A stretch of DNA of 64,000 nucleotides, from NCBI GenBank assembly GCA_961205875.1, contig OY540811.1, positions 22,437,248 to 22,501,247 on the forward strand, in the 5' to 3' direction. The notes beneath the pieces were generated by a model, which was not told where the DNA came from, ran no database searches, and saw only the letters and a list, made by a program, of their open reading frames with translations. The DNA is from Sialis fuliginosa. Its lineage: Eukaryota; Arthropoda; Insecta; Megaloptera; Sialidae. The position numbers were made by a program, and so were the translations under genes. Below, one piece after another: positions 49,131-62,060 of this stretch; positions within the stretch are counted from its first letter, which is position 1; every line of letters begins with the position of its first letter.

Positions 49131-51710
49131 ATGTGTATGTGTGTGTGCGTGGCAGTGAGGGGGAGTAGGGGAAGTATTATATATATTTACGAGTTGCTTG
49201 CGTCAGAACTGTGATAAATTCAAAACGAATTGAAAATTAATTTAATATTGCTTTGAAGAAAATTCTAATTTGAGTAATAGCTTTCATATATATAATATTT
49301 TATCATCTCTTACTAATGACAATCAATACTTCTTAGAATATTTTAGATATGGTATTAACTCATATAAATATATTGAACTTTTGAAAAGAAAAATAGCTTG
49401 GTTCGTTTCAGTATTTCAACACCGACTAGTTATAGTTAATTTAAAATAAAAAATTTACAAAGAAAATTAGTCTATGTTTATGATACATAAAGCAAAACGA
49501 TACTTAAGTAGGTAACAAAACTTTCATTCAGATAACATCATTTTCATTACTATTAATCTCTTATTTACTCATACGACACAATACACAGCCGTCAACATGG
49601 TAAAGTCGTAATATAACAACAATAAGTTTTATAAGCGATCGTAAAAAAATCTGTTACCATAAAAAGCTATATAATTATCATTACACAACGTATTTATTCC
49701 ACATACGAAGCTCATTATGTGCACGGGGTGGAATTTTACATAGGCCATTAACCGCCGCTTTTACTGTGGTACTTATTTTTCTGTTTATACGAACTTTAAT
49801 AAGTTGTAAGTGAATTTTACAGAAGCGCGAAGCTTTGCTGGTTACATTGCTTTCAGAGATAATGCACGGATATGAATCGAGGATATATTAGCTGTTGATA
49901 TTCATAAAAAAATATACTACCTTGCACATTAATTATGAGTAGCTATACGTGTAAAAGTAAAAGATACTTTTAATGTATACAATTTTGTTAACGTATATTA
50001 TTATTTTATATTATGTAGATAACTTGAATCATATAACAATATTATATAGTTGACTTACAGTGGGATATTTGTTTTGCCTTTGTCATGAAATATGTATATT
50101 TAAAGCCATCAATGAGGTTAAAAACAAGCTGAAAATATTTTTTGTTTTCTTATTGTTAAAATATTTTGGTATAAAATTGTTTTTTAATTAAATTTTCCCT
50201 GAAAATATAAATAAGTTTTCAAATGCTATGTTTTAAGAGAAATAGGGGGGAAATGGTAGCTATGCAAAATTTATTATTGTAGTGAACCTATTGTAATAAA
50301 TACAAACGTAATTACGTAAGAAAGAGCTTTAGTTATTCTACTTTCACTATCTCAAACAAATTTGATGAAAATTTAAATACATACAATGAAGTTATATAGC
50401 AAAGAACACCAAATCCCATTTGCGCACCATTCCTCACTACATGGGGGTAAGCATAAGCGGATGTTTTGGGGAATGATGCGCAGTTGGGAAAACACAAGCC
50501 AAATAAAGAAAAAGTTGTACAATATAAAAGAATTTACAATATAAAAGAATTTATTTAATTTTTTTTAAACCATTCAATAACTATTTCTATCAGTTACTTG
50601 TAAATTTATTCCATATATTTTTTAGATTTACAAATAGTAGTGTCATTGTTATGAATTGGATAATTTTTTAAGAATATGTTTTTGATTATCATCATTAGAA
50701 AAAAAATATTCTAAATATATTTTATTATTTTTTAAAATCCAATCTTCTTTTTTCTATAGGCTGATTCGTAGAAACGGAGTTACATACAACATTGTTATTT
50801 TAAATGAAACACCCTATTGAAAAACTAATGAGGTCTAAGTTAAGTGAATACAAACATAAAAGCTGAATCTTTGTTTATTAACATTTTTAACCATCGATAT
50901 ACTCGTATGTTATAATACAAGTAATAAATTAACGCCAATTCATGGTGACCTATTGTTCAACCCTAATAAAATACGAACACACACATTAATAATCAACAAC
51001 ACAATTGTCATTTGTTTAGTTTTCGATATGCTTGCCTTTGAAAAGACAGGGCACCCTGTTTTTCTAATACCATATTTATTATAACAGTATCTAAAAAATA
51101 AAGTAAATGTAAAAAACTCGAAAGAAAGAAAATAAGTTATTTTTTATACGAACGCGTGACCCTTAATGTCTTGAAAAAAGATTAATGAATGCTACTACTT
51201 GACGAATATAGGAAAATTGTTATTATCTGAAATGATAATCTTTACATTATTACCATAAATACCGATGTCAGCCTAGTACAAGCTAACCACTCCTCTATTG
51301 TGATGCTGGTTGAATTCAAAATTCATATTTATATATAATTACATGCCCAAAATATTCTTAATGCTACATTATTAACTGTAATTTAAAGTTTAACAGTGAT
51401 TTTTTAACATTGTTATAACAACAAATGTACTCTAAGAGGTATTAATTTTGTACTATAATTACTATTTTAACATATACTTGTGATGTAATACGTATATAAA
51501 TAAAAGTTTCTTGATAAAAAATGTTTGATAAAAAAATAATTTTAGTACCTACATTTATTTGAAATTTTCGTAGAAGTATAATATAATTTTAATATTGTGT
51601 ATTTATGAAACTAATATTCCTAAATTTTGATATATAAAGTGATTATATGTATTATTAATATTACGTTACATTTTTTTAGGCATGTAATACATACTATCAT
51701 ATACATATAT
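49131..51710. other. AT-rich DNA
   Basis: Begins with a short GT-rich microsatellite (49131-49150). A short inverted pair, CCCATTTGCGCACCATTCC (50418) and GGGGAATGATGCGCAGTTGG (50469), could form a hairpin. No gene seen. Confidence 0.35.
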
Positions 51711-51891
51711 ATATTATAAATGCGAAAGTAACTTTGTCTGTTTGTTAACTTTTCACGGCTAAACTACTGAACCAATCTTGATAAAATTTGGCAAGTAGAT
51801 AGCTTGCATTCTGAGGAAGCACATAGGCTACTTTGTATTCCGAAAAGTGATTAGATAAAATATACAAATTTCACGCGGACAAAGTAACATC
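51711..51891 (-). repeat. SINE/RTE-type 3'-end repeat, second copy
   Basis: ATTATAAATGCGAAAGTAAC, ACTTTTCACGGCTAAACTAC and TAGATAGCTTGCATTCTGAG, through CACGCGGACAAAGTAACATC. Same family layout as 41348-41610 but inverted and diverged. Confidence 0.7.
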
Positions 51892-54800
51892 TATTATCAA
51901 ATACATTAAAATACAAAAAACGTTAAATATTATTATAATGATAGATTTAATTACAAAATTTTTATAAGCATTGAAATGAACAGTTTATTGTTGAAAGAAG
52001 TAATAAAATTGAATAAAAAAAATATTAAAATAATAAATGACTTGAGTAAAAGTTTTCTGAATAAAAAAAGGCACGCATAATATTTCTAACTACAACAATT
52101 AAATTCACTATCACAATTACTACAGTCATCCATCATATTTAGACGGATTCAATCGATACGATTGTTCCCTATAAATATTCGTTAATCATTTCATTATAAC
52201 AGAAAAGACATAACGCCATGTTCCGTAGAAAGTAAGTCGGTAAACAATGGCTAACTTCTTTGCAAGCTTATAATTTTCAGCGTAATCTACTTCAGCATGC
52301 GATTGCGCGATTAAAATTTTATAGTTGATATAAAAATGTAATTAACTCCGAATTACTTTTTAAAGAGAATAATAAATTATTTGCCTGAAGCTCACAATTT
52401 CGTAGCTACCGTTCTTTCCTTGATAATTGGATATTTTGAAATATTTTTTTGTTAAAATTAAAGTTATATTTTTCCTCGTCGCTGACGATTTTATGTAATT
52501 AAAATGGTATTTTATTAAATAAAAAAATAATAAAAGCAGTACTTTGTTAGTTTTATTAAAATAAGCAAATTATAAATCCGGTAAGTGTTTACATTATTAA
52601 TTGTGTGATGTTGATCTTTGTTTTTTTATTTTAATTTTAGATAGCATTGTTCACATTAAATACGTATTTATTATGTTATGAAGTACCTAATGTATTATTT
52701 AAAAAAAACGATTTAATTAACATGATATACAAATTAACACTGGCAAAAAAACAATATATTATTTGCAAAAAAAACTACGATGAATGTTATGGGACTTTCT
52801 AATACCCAATAAGTGTCCAGTGCTCATGTATCTACTTATATAATACAAATACATATGTATGGCTTACTAATAATAGATTTTAAAAATATTTAATGAAAAA
52901 ATTATAAATTATAGCTTTACTTTAAGGTTATTTTGAAATAAAAAAAAAACTTTATCCGTCGAAGCTGAGAAACCCTGTATGTCTTAAGCTTTAAATGATA
53001 ATCTATTATGAGAAACGAACACAATCAAAACTACAAAGAACAACAATAAGTAGATTGTGTATTCAATAAGTTGTACGCTTGTAAACAACCTCTGGGTGTA
53101 TAAACGCGGACATAGTTCAGACCTCGCTAGCGCTATATACTTTACCTAGCGCCTCCACCATGTTATGATTTCATTATACAGTATTTATCGAAATCGTATA
53201 TAATTATTATCTTATAGGTTAGTGTAAATAATAACAGATTATGTTTACTTTAGATTAAATAAGCATACAGTATATTCACATTGATTAAGGGATAGTTAAG
53301 ATGTGAAAATTATGTTGCACATAATATTAGTTTTATATTTATATACATACTCGTATATAAATAAGAAACGGTATCTCACGACTGCCATTTTGATTATTAA
53401 AAAAAATATAATCGAGATAAATTCAATGATATCTCATGTGTTGTAGTCGGTCAAATAGTTTAGGTTCTGCGAGGGAACAGATGAATTTACATGTATGTAT
53501 AATATTGTATACATATATTTAAACTGCCAAAATCATAATCATTTCTTTTTGGATAAAAATAAAATTTTACATATTATGTAACAATCTGATTAAATAAATT
53601 TTGAAAGTAATGGTTAAAAACATAAGAATTTGAAATAATTGCTGAGCTTACATACAAGTACATATATATTTTCAGCGTGAATAAATCACGAATATTTTGT
53701 ACAAAGACATTATTTCGTTTGAAAAGAAAAACAAAAACAGTAAGTCTTTATGTACAAAAGGATTTGTATCCGACATGAGCGGATGTAATGAAAGTAACCA
53801 CTTCTTTAGATGTTTTCTCAGCAGTTCCTTGAACTAAACATAAAATATATTATATTTCCTGCATACAAACGTATAATGATAATTTAAAATAAAAATTTTG
53901 AAATTTTTTCAAAGAAAGAAGCTTTCTATTATATTTTTCTACTTGGGTATTGTATTCAACATTTTATTTATTCATTTTTTTTCATAAGTGTATAGTACCT
54001 ATGTATTCGTACACTACAAAAGAAATTTATACGTACATATAATTTAATAGTTAATTATACATTTTAATTGAATATTTTTTAATAATAACTTTCTTATTTA
54101 CAATTTAATCCCATAATCAAAAAATGTGTATTTCTATATATTTCCTCCTTATTCAATTTTTTCATTGTTCACAAAGAAACATCTAGTACAAAACGACAAC
54201 AGAAAAATGCGATGTAATAACAGCCACAAACAAAAGCAAGATATTTATGACCATAGTTAAAATATCAGTTTTATATTATTCATACAACATTCCTAGCCGA
54301 AGTCACGAATATTTATAATACTGTAAGTGATTTATAAAAATGATGGACGACCTGTGATCTAACAACCCATTAGGCGTTTACCATCGGCAATATTTTCCGT
54401 ACATAAGACAGATTTGGCTCCAAAGTTGACCTTAACCCATACGAAACTTTTTAAAAAATCAATGAAGCGAAAAACTACACCCAAAGGAGTTGGTGAAACT
54501 CTATATTGGATAGAATTATCGGACTTTGATTTATGATTGTTCAAGACCAATTTGGGAACTAAACAATCATGGAATGTTATCTTCTGTAGAAAGTTTGCCA
54601 AAAATGCTTAAGTATTAATGCACAAGTATGTACATATGGTGCTATTGAAAAATAGAGGTATAATTTACAGAGCTATGTAATCTGAAATAAAATATTGGCT
54701 GTCCAAAAATATTTGTGTAGATCATTTTGTTAAAAACCGATATATTAATATGAAAATTTGATTTAAAATATTGTCAATATTTGAAACATAATTGTAATTT

Positions 54801-55964
54801 AATCTTTATCAATGTAAAGCATACCTACTGACAAAAAACAATATTTTCATCTAATCACTTTTACTATTAAACTTACGAATTGTTAATATATGTAGTAAGC
54901 AGCGTATCCCATTTTTATTTATGAAACTATTTTTAATAAACAAATAATATTATGTATGTATTTGAAAATACAAACATCAAAGTAATAGAATAATAAAATA
55001 GATAGAAATATCAGAATATTATGTTTGTATGTACATATATACGAAGTAATAGTTTTTAAAGGAGAAAATATCCTTGATCCTTGGAGCGGTGTTGAAGGCT
55101 CAGGTGGCAGTCGGGAGTCCATTAAATTGAGAGCACACACAAACTAAAGTAAACTTCGTCAGGATGCATGGTATAAAATTTCATAGTTATGTACACCTCG
55201 CAGTGAAGGTGTGGCGAAACTTGTGGAAATTGATTGTGTCTAGAGTTTCGTCTATAAGGTAAATTATGTCGAAAGTCAAACTAAAATATTTTCTCGCATA
55301 CAAATTTTTTGTGAAATTTAATAGAAATTGGACTATTCGTATCTTATAAATCTTTCAAACGTTCAAAGGCAAGCCGAGCAGTTAGAGAAATTTATACTAA
55401 ACGGATATTATCGTTTTTGATTATTCAACTTTCATGTTTCCATTTTCATTTTAAATAAAAACATTTAAACATTCAAAGTTATTTATTATAAATTGTAACA
55501 CCATTTACAAGCAAAAATAATGTGCTTTCATATTATAATGTTTGTGATCCAGGGATGTATAAATATCACAAGCTAAAGACCATATAATTACTGTATAAGA
55601 CATTATTTTTGCACAAAACAGAGCTTCTCGGCAATTTTACGTCACGGCACACTAATTTAATTATAAAATTCGCACAGTACACTGAAAAATCGTTATATGT
55701 ACTGATTCTTAAATTTTCTTAAGATGTTGAATTATATCGTCGAGAGTAACCATTTGTAGAAAAACATACCTGTACACACATTATAAATATTTGCTACTTA
55801 TCCAAATTTTAAGTAAGGTTTTTCATATCTATAAACCACAAATAAAACGGGCACCTCCTTTGGCAAGAAACTAAAACAAGTTTTCAAAAATCCTAATTTG
55901 ATAGGTACTATATACCAGTCGTTTTTATTTGTTATTTTGTATCTTTAGTTACAATTGATTTGTG
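51892..55964. other. AT-rich DNA without recognised gene
   Basis: A local GC-rich patch at 53085-53165 has the inverted pair CTAGCGCTATATAC/TAGCGC and GGTGTATAAACGCGG. A minus-strand 80-codon frame at 54359-54601 lacks an ATG start and is not recognised. No Ig1-like exon. Confidence 0.35.
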
Positions 55965-56326
55965 AAATATTGTAATAATGTATAAATACATTACATTTAG
56001 CACATTTTATCGATCAATAACAACAGAATATGATATAAATTTAACGGATTTTATACAAGAATTTCCACATCATATTTTAAATTGACGTATTAACATTTAA
56101 TCTTGCAATTAAAAATAAATAGGAACAATTATTCATCAATGTTCCTAAACACATAGGTACGTTTGTATTCATAACATAACAGAAAAAAATATATCAGAAC
56201 GTATGCACTTTATGCAACGTTATAACCACTTAAATACAGTACATGTATATATGTATGTATAGATAATTTTTAAATGCATATAAAATGCATACATCCAAGT
56301 ATAAACGTTACAATTGATTTGTGAAA
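55948..56326. repeat. Dispersed repeat copy 1 with 20-bp flanking direct repeats
   Basis: The body 55965-56310 is shared in the same orientation with 59762-60081, for example ACGGATTTTATAC, TTGACGTATTAACATTTAAT and GTTTGTATTC. It is bracketed by perfect 20-bp direct repeats GTTACAATTGATTTGTGAAA at 55948-55967 and 56307-56326, which look like a target-site duplication. Confidence 0.7.
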
Positions 56327-59093
56327 GCCTCTGAAATTCGTGAAATATACACTTTTGTCACATATCTTCCTAAAACTGAATTAGTGGTTATTTCACTAAT
56401 TGAATTACTAACTTTAAATTTCATTAAAAGAATAGTGATTTCGAATCGAAAGTGACGCCATTAAGGCATTTAATTTTACTTTGATTTGTCACATTTATCA
56501 ACGTATACAAATCAACTGCTTTGAGTGAGTTATTATCAATAAATCAGGTAAGTTTATTTATACAAAGCTTGAAAAATCTATTTTCTATTTATTTATGCTT
56601 ATTAAATAATGAATGAGTTTTTTTTTAGATTTCTCCAGTTTTTGACATAAAAAATAAATAAAATAAAAACTTTAAATTCTGCCATAACTTCAGAAGTATC
56701 TGTTCGCAAATTCAAGTAGTGAATAGTCACTTATTCGTAGTGGTATACTTTTAACTATTTCAATTAGTGAAAATAACTATGAATTCGTAGTTTCTCAATA
56801 AATCAGTTTTAGAGAGTAATAGTATTCTTTTTCTTGTTTTTTTTTTTATAATTTAATTTGGTAATCTCAAAATAATCTTTAAGAAGGCTATATATTACAT
56901 TGTACACTTATCAGCGGTTGGGAACCTTTGGCTTAAAAAATTCAACAATGAAACTTATAAAAATTTAAATAATCGTACTAAAATGGTACCAAAAAAGATA
57001 CAGCAATAATGGTTAAACATAATCGTTTAACCAATTAAAATATATATTTTATCAGTTATAGTTAATGACCCCTGCCTAAAACTTCCAGTTAAACGATTTA
57101 TAAAATATTTCTTATTCTTTTCTTTATTGCAACCATAGTAAAAAAATCAAGTATCACGATTATTTTTAATACTTAAAATATCGATTAGAAAATCGACGTG
57201 TAAGTAAATATTTTACTAGTGGACATAAAAACACCATCTACATGTCTGCGCGATGCCATTATGTAACAGTTCCTGTAATAAAGATAAAATTTAATGTTAA
57301 TATCACCTATCCTGTGATTTTAAACGCACTTGGATACAAAAACTCAACATGTGTGATCATACTTACTATATTAATGTGTAAATAAGATAGGCATTTATAT
57401 GCCACAATTTCTATATATATGTATTATATTGTAGATATTTTGTTTTACTTTATCGTCTAAGCGAATTAAGAAATTTATTTTATTGTAGAATATTTAATTT
57501 TGTAATTTGTACAATGCATATTATAATATTTTTATTAACTTCCCAACAGAAAGTTATTGTAATCGGTCCGAAAATCGAAATAAAAAAATGTCAACATATT
57601 TTTTATGTTTCAAGGTCATTATAGTATATTTATACTAGTTTCACAACCTACAACTTGTTATTATTTGATTTCATAATGGCGTATATATTTTCTGAGGGTT
57701 CAATATTGCAATAAAAATATAAATAAAATTGTTTCTACTGTATTCTGTTTTTTATAACTCAATAAAATTATTTTTCAACCACCCACACTGAAGCAACATT
57801 GAGGCAATAAGAATAAAAAATAGAGCAAACATTTTCTAAAAGTGTTTCGCATCAACATTTTCATAAATGCACATAAAAGTAATGCAGCTGTAGCAGCACA
57901 CGAGTATCTAAACGATACAGTTATATCTGCTCGAAGCACTTTGTGATAAAATTACATATAACTTTAGATAAATACAGAAATTTAATATTTATATTACATA
58001 CACATCTAACATTTAGATCAAAATTATATTAAATTTACGTTTACTTAGTATTTAATCAAATACACGATATTTTAATATTTCGGTGTTAAAAGCTTATGTT
58101 GGTTTAGGACAGAGGATAGTAAATAATGACCAAAAGTATAAAATTTTGGATTATTCGTACTTTCACAGACTTATAACAATAATAATAGTAATATCAAGTA
58201 TAATATTAATTAATGAATTAATATAATACTATCCACATATATTTATTTATAATATATACTAATGTATCTATTTAAATGTCATTAAAAAATGTTCATAAAA
58301 TTACGGTAAATAAATACAAATTAAAATAAAACTACTTCAATTACTAAGTACTCTGTAAGATATCAAAATTAGAATATCAACAAAAAGGGAATCGTTTGGC
58401 ATCTAAATAGCTCGTATAAAATTTAAATATACATGAACAAACTTCTTGTTGAAATGTAGAAATACACAAAAACCCGACAATTCAACATCGAGAACAATAC
58501 TTCAGCATCTCCCGCTTAAATCCAAACAATGTTTTTAAGAATTTTTCTAAGATATAGAAGATGAAGAAAAACCACCTTACTCGTTCCAAAAAAGAAATTG
58601 GTTTTATATTTGAATGCACACACATACAAGAAACACTTATTCAAACAAGTTTCAACATCGTTTTTATAGAATACGAAGAATGAAAGGGGCAGCGGCATTC
58701 AAATAAAATTCATGTTTCAAAACACTGAAAAGTTCAATGGAAATTCCGTAGTGGAATCAAGAAGCTATTGTTGCCACATAACAGGTCCACAAATGCAAAC
58801 AATAAGCAGGGCAAAACACAAAAAGGAAAAAATATAAAGACTTTATCTGTCCGTCTGATATAGAAATACTAAAGGATAATGCTAATACCCATTCCGCTTG
58901 TCGTTTTGTATCTTTTTCAATCTAGCCAATTATAGTAGAATTTTCTTGCTATATTTTTTATATACCTACCTACCTATAGATACAATAGTTTCAACAAAAT
59001 ATATATATTTCTTTTTGGCCTTATTGACAAATTCAACCAGTTAAATTTACAGCACACCTCTACCAGATATAGTTGATATATGGATGAGGACTG
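56327..59093. other. AT-rich DNA
   Basis: Holds only the tail fragment of the SINE-like repeat (57531-57650). No gene seen. Confidence 0.4.
57531..57650 (-). repeat. SINE-like dispersed repeat, tail fragment (copy C)
   Basis: TTCCCAACAGAAAGTTATTG then TAATCGGTCCGAAAATCGAA and TCAAGGTCATTATAGTATAT match the tail of copy B at 6399-6490. Confidence 0.75.
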
Positions 59094-59578
59094 TGCCCCG
59101 GGGGCATATTTCCAAAAGCCCGTCCAGTACAGAGCAACGGACGAAAATTGTGCTCTGTAAAGCACTGGAGTTTGGAAATCGTTTCATTGATATTTGCACT
59201 CCAAACCCCAGTCGAGTACAGAGCATACTCAGACTGAGGCTAATGTTAGACAGTAGTGAAAGCTTGTACCCCTATTCTCCGTATCAACCATAAAATTTAT
59301 TACATAATAAAATAGCATATAAGAATACTACATTTTCGCTGACGCGAAAATGTTTTAATTTGATATAATAATAAGTAACGCATATTTTTTAAACTATAGT
59401 TTATAAGCCCCACATCGAGATTCCACACCTAGTTCTAGTCTGAGTATGCTCTGTACTCGACTGGGGTTTGGAGTGCAAATATCAATGAAACGATTTCCAA
59501 ACTCCAGTGCTTTTTAGAGCACAATTTTCATCCGTTGCTCTGTACTGGACGGGCTTTTGGAAATATGCGCCCCGGGGC
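59094..59578. repeat. GC-rich long inverted repeat (142-bp arms, 201-bp loop)
   Basis: The left arm 59094-59235 and right arm 59437-59578 are inverse copies with only a handful of mismatches. Landmarks are GCCCCGGGGGCATATTTCCA, AAGCCCGTCCAGTACAGAGC and CACTCCAAACCCCAGTCGAG. Arms are about half GC, against about a quarter outside. GTACAGAGCA occurs twice in each arm. It would fold into a strong RNA hairpin if transcribed; otherwise a foldback transposon. Confidence 0.85.
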
Positions 59579-59761
59579 GACCAGGGCAGACAACACTCAT
59601 GAGGCCCGAATGTTCATGGAGATATGGTTAGGGGTCACACATTAGATTCTATTCTATCATAGACTATGACTTACAATATTTACACCTCTGACACCTACAT
59701 GTGTTAAGTGCGCATAATGTGTTATGTAGATTTCACAGACATAACGACAAACTTATCTCAT

Positions 59762-60081
59762 AAATATTGCAATAGTATATAAATAAATAACATTTAGCAC
59801 TTTTTATCAATAAACAATAACGGATTTTATACGAGAATGTCCACATAATATAATAAAATTTAACTTGACGTATTAACATTTAATCTTTCAATTAAAAATC
59901 AATAGAAACAATGATCCATCAATGTTCTTAATCACATACGTTTGTATTCAAAACATAACAGAAAAAAAATATCAAAACGTACTTATACATTTTATGCAAC
60001 ATTATAACCATTTAAATACAGTACATGTATACTGTATACATAAATGCATATAAAATGCATACATCCAAGTATAATCGTGTT
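59762..60081. repeat. Dispersed repeat copy 2
   Basis: Same orientation as 55965-56310, about 85% alike by eye, without the 20-bp flanking repeats. It ends near GCATATAAAATGCATACATC and CAAGTATAA. Confidence 0.7.
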
Positions 60082-61480
60082 ATAAAAAATAACGAAAGAA
60101 GTAAAAAAATAAAAAATAAAAACTGAATCGATTCCATATCGTCGATAGCGAGAGCTCGTTAAACTGGACGGGCTTTCTACGGGAGTTACGTGACATGTAT
60201 AGATGCGGTCAAGCTCGGAGCTATGAGCTACAATATGCACATCCAGCATTAAGTCGAGTGCAATTTTTCAACCACATTCAGCGTATTCCAATCATTCTCG
60301 TGTTTCCAACAGAGTATACGTTAAGTATACTTTAAAAAATTGGTAGGTACTTTTTTACCTTTTAAGCTTAGATGATAGTTTTTTTCATAAATGTAATTTA
60401 AATAGTATTCTATTATTAATGTAGACTAAGGCTTACATTTTACAGTATTTTTAATAATGTATTGAATTTTGATTACAATTATCTGTGCGAATAATTAAAC
60501 TTTTCGTATCTTATTCTACACTTTCTACAATTGTGTTTATTTTTCTAGTTTGTGCAGTTGCTCGTTTCAAAATTCTATATACATGTATGCATAATGTAAA
60601 AAGGACATGCATATATACATAATAAGTTGTTTTAAATATTTATACTAAACATAATTTATATTTATATTCAGTATGAAGTGAGAAACACTGTGAAACATTT
60701 CGTGTAGTTCTTTTTTGTAAAAGACGTTCCTGCAATGTTTTAACGGAAGGCCAAATAACAGAGGAAGGACGTTCGTGAGTGGATTCCAACAGCAAGAAGC
60801 TGAAAGCTACAGAATATATGCCCATAGGGATAGATATAGCACACAGATAATGGAGGTTAGGTGCAGCTTCGTTGTGTTTTAAATATTCAATGCTCTTATT
60901 GTACGGTCCACTGTATTCCAAACGAATTAACATATTTTATTCTGTTAGAAATATGATGTGGTACTGATTATTAATTCATTCATACAGATACGGAAAATAT
61001 AACTTTGCATTTGGTATTAATTAAAATGAAAATTACGAAAATGTGTAAAAGTTATGAATACGTTAGATATTTTTGGTATATTTTACAAAATTATGTTCAA
61101 TAAAATAATTTATCAATGCAGATATTAACTAACTATTAGATATATTTGGTTTTATTTTTATGACATTATGTACTAAAAAAACACTTGCCAAGTAAATGCA
61201 AAGTGCTTGCTCGTGCTAAATTCACCAAATGTAGTTCATTATTGAACATTTTATGTTCAGATAAATTGTCTGGCAATAGTTAACCATTTAATTTCTATAC
61301 AATTTTATTTAAAAATATTAGTTTGAATTTTTACTTAAGACACACCTGATTATTTGCAAATATATATGCAAACCTCAATATCATTTAAAAAAATAAATGA
61401 CGATTTTTTAAAGTAAATTGAGATAAATCTTTGTAAGGGAATATTTTACAACAAATGTTGTAGACTTATATTAGGATCAA
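60082..61480. other. AT-rich DNA with a GC-richer patch
   Basis: 60130-60245 is GC-richer and holds ACTGGACGGGCTTT, a 14-bp string also in the right arm of the 59-kb hairpin. No gene recognised. Confidence 0.3.
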
Positions 61481-61745
61481 CTGGGGTAAAAGTGAAACAA
61501 AATACAAATCTTTCATGTTTTTTGACAGTTAACGATACAGAAAGTAATGTTCAAAGAATTAAAATTTAATTCACACGTTTTGACATCGACTAACAGGAAA
61601 ATCTGTAGGGGTGACACATCACTTATTAGGCGATTCATATTTTCAGGTCGCTTTAACAAACCTTTAATGATGATGTCAGTTTTTATAAATCTCCTATAAA
61701 AAAATTACTTTTTTTAGATGCAAGCTTGTTTCACTTTTACCCAAT
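61481..61745. mobile_element. MITE with about 20-bp terminal inverted repeats
   Basis: 265 bp; CTGGGGTAAAAGTGAAACAA at the left is inverted at the right as CTTGTTTCACTTTTACCCAA. Non-coding. Confidence 0.7.
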
Positions 61746-61889
61746 TTTTTTGGCATTTCATATGTATTTACCCCGCTCGACTCTATAGGAAATTGAATGC
61801 TCTACAAAAAAAAAGATTCTATAAGACTTTAACGTAATATTTGTTGTTCTTAAAATATCTTGAAAAAAATAAATATTTTGGGGTCACCC

Positions 61890-62060
61890 CTTCCCCTTAC
61901 ACGTAATTTTGATGATTTTGAAATGAAACTGTCCTTAAGCCAGACCCAAACATCCAATCAAATTTCGTTAATATCGGTTCAGTTATGCGTGTGACAAGGA
62001 TTCGGGGAACAGACACACAGACGCGGAACGAAAAGTGTTTATCTTAACTTGAAACGGAAA
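61890..62060 (+). repeat. Degraded SINE/RTE-type repeat end
   Basis: AAATTTCGTTAATATCGGTT followed by CAGTTATGCGTGTGACAAGG and ACAGACACACAGACGCGG has the same layout as 41348-41610. Boundaries uncertain. Confidence 0.45.

Noticed and set aside
54359-54601. 80-codon minus-strand ORF
   Set aside because: No ATG start, no acceptor of quality and no recognised motif; not the missing Lar Ig1.
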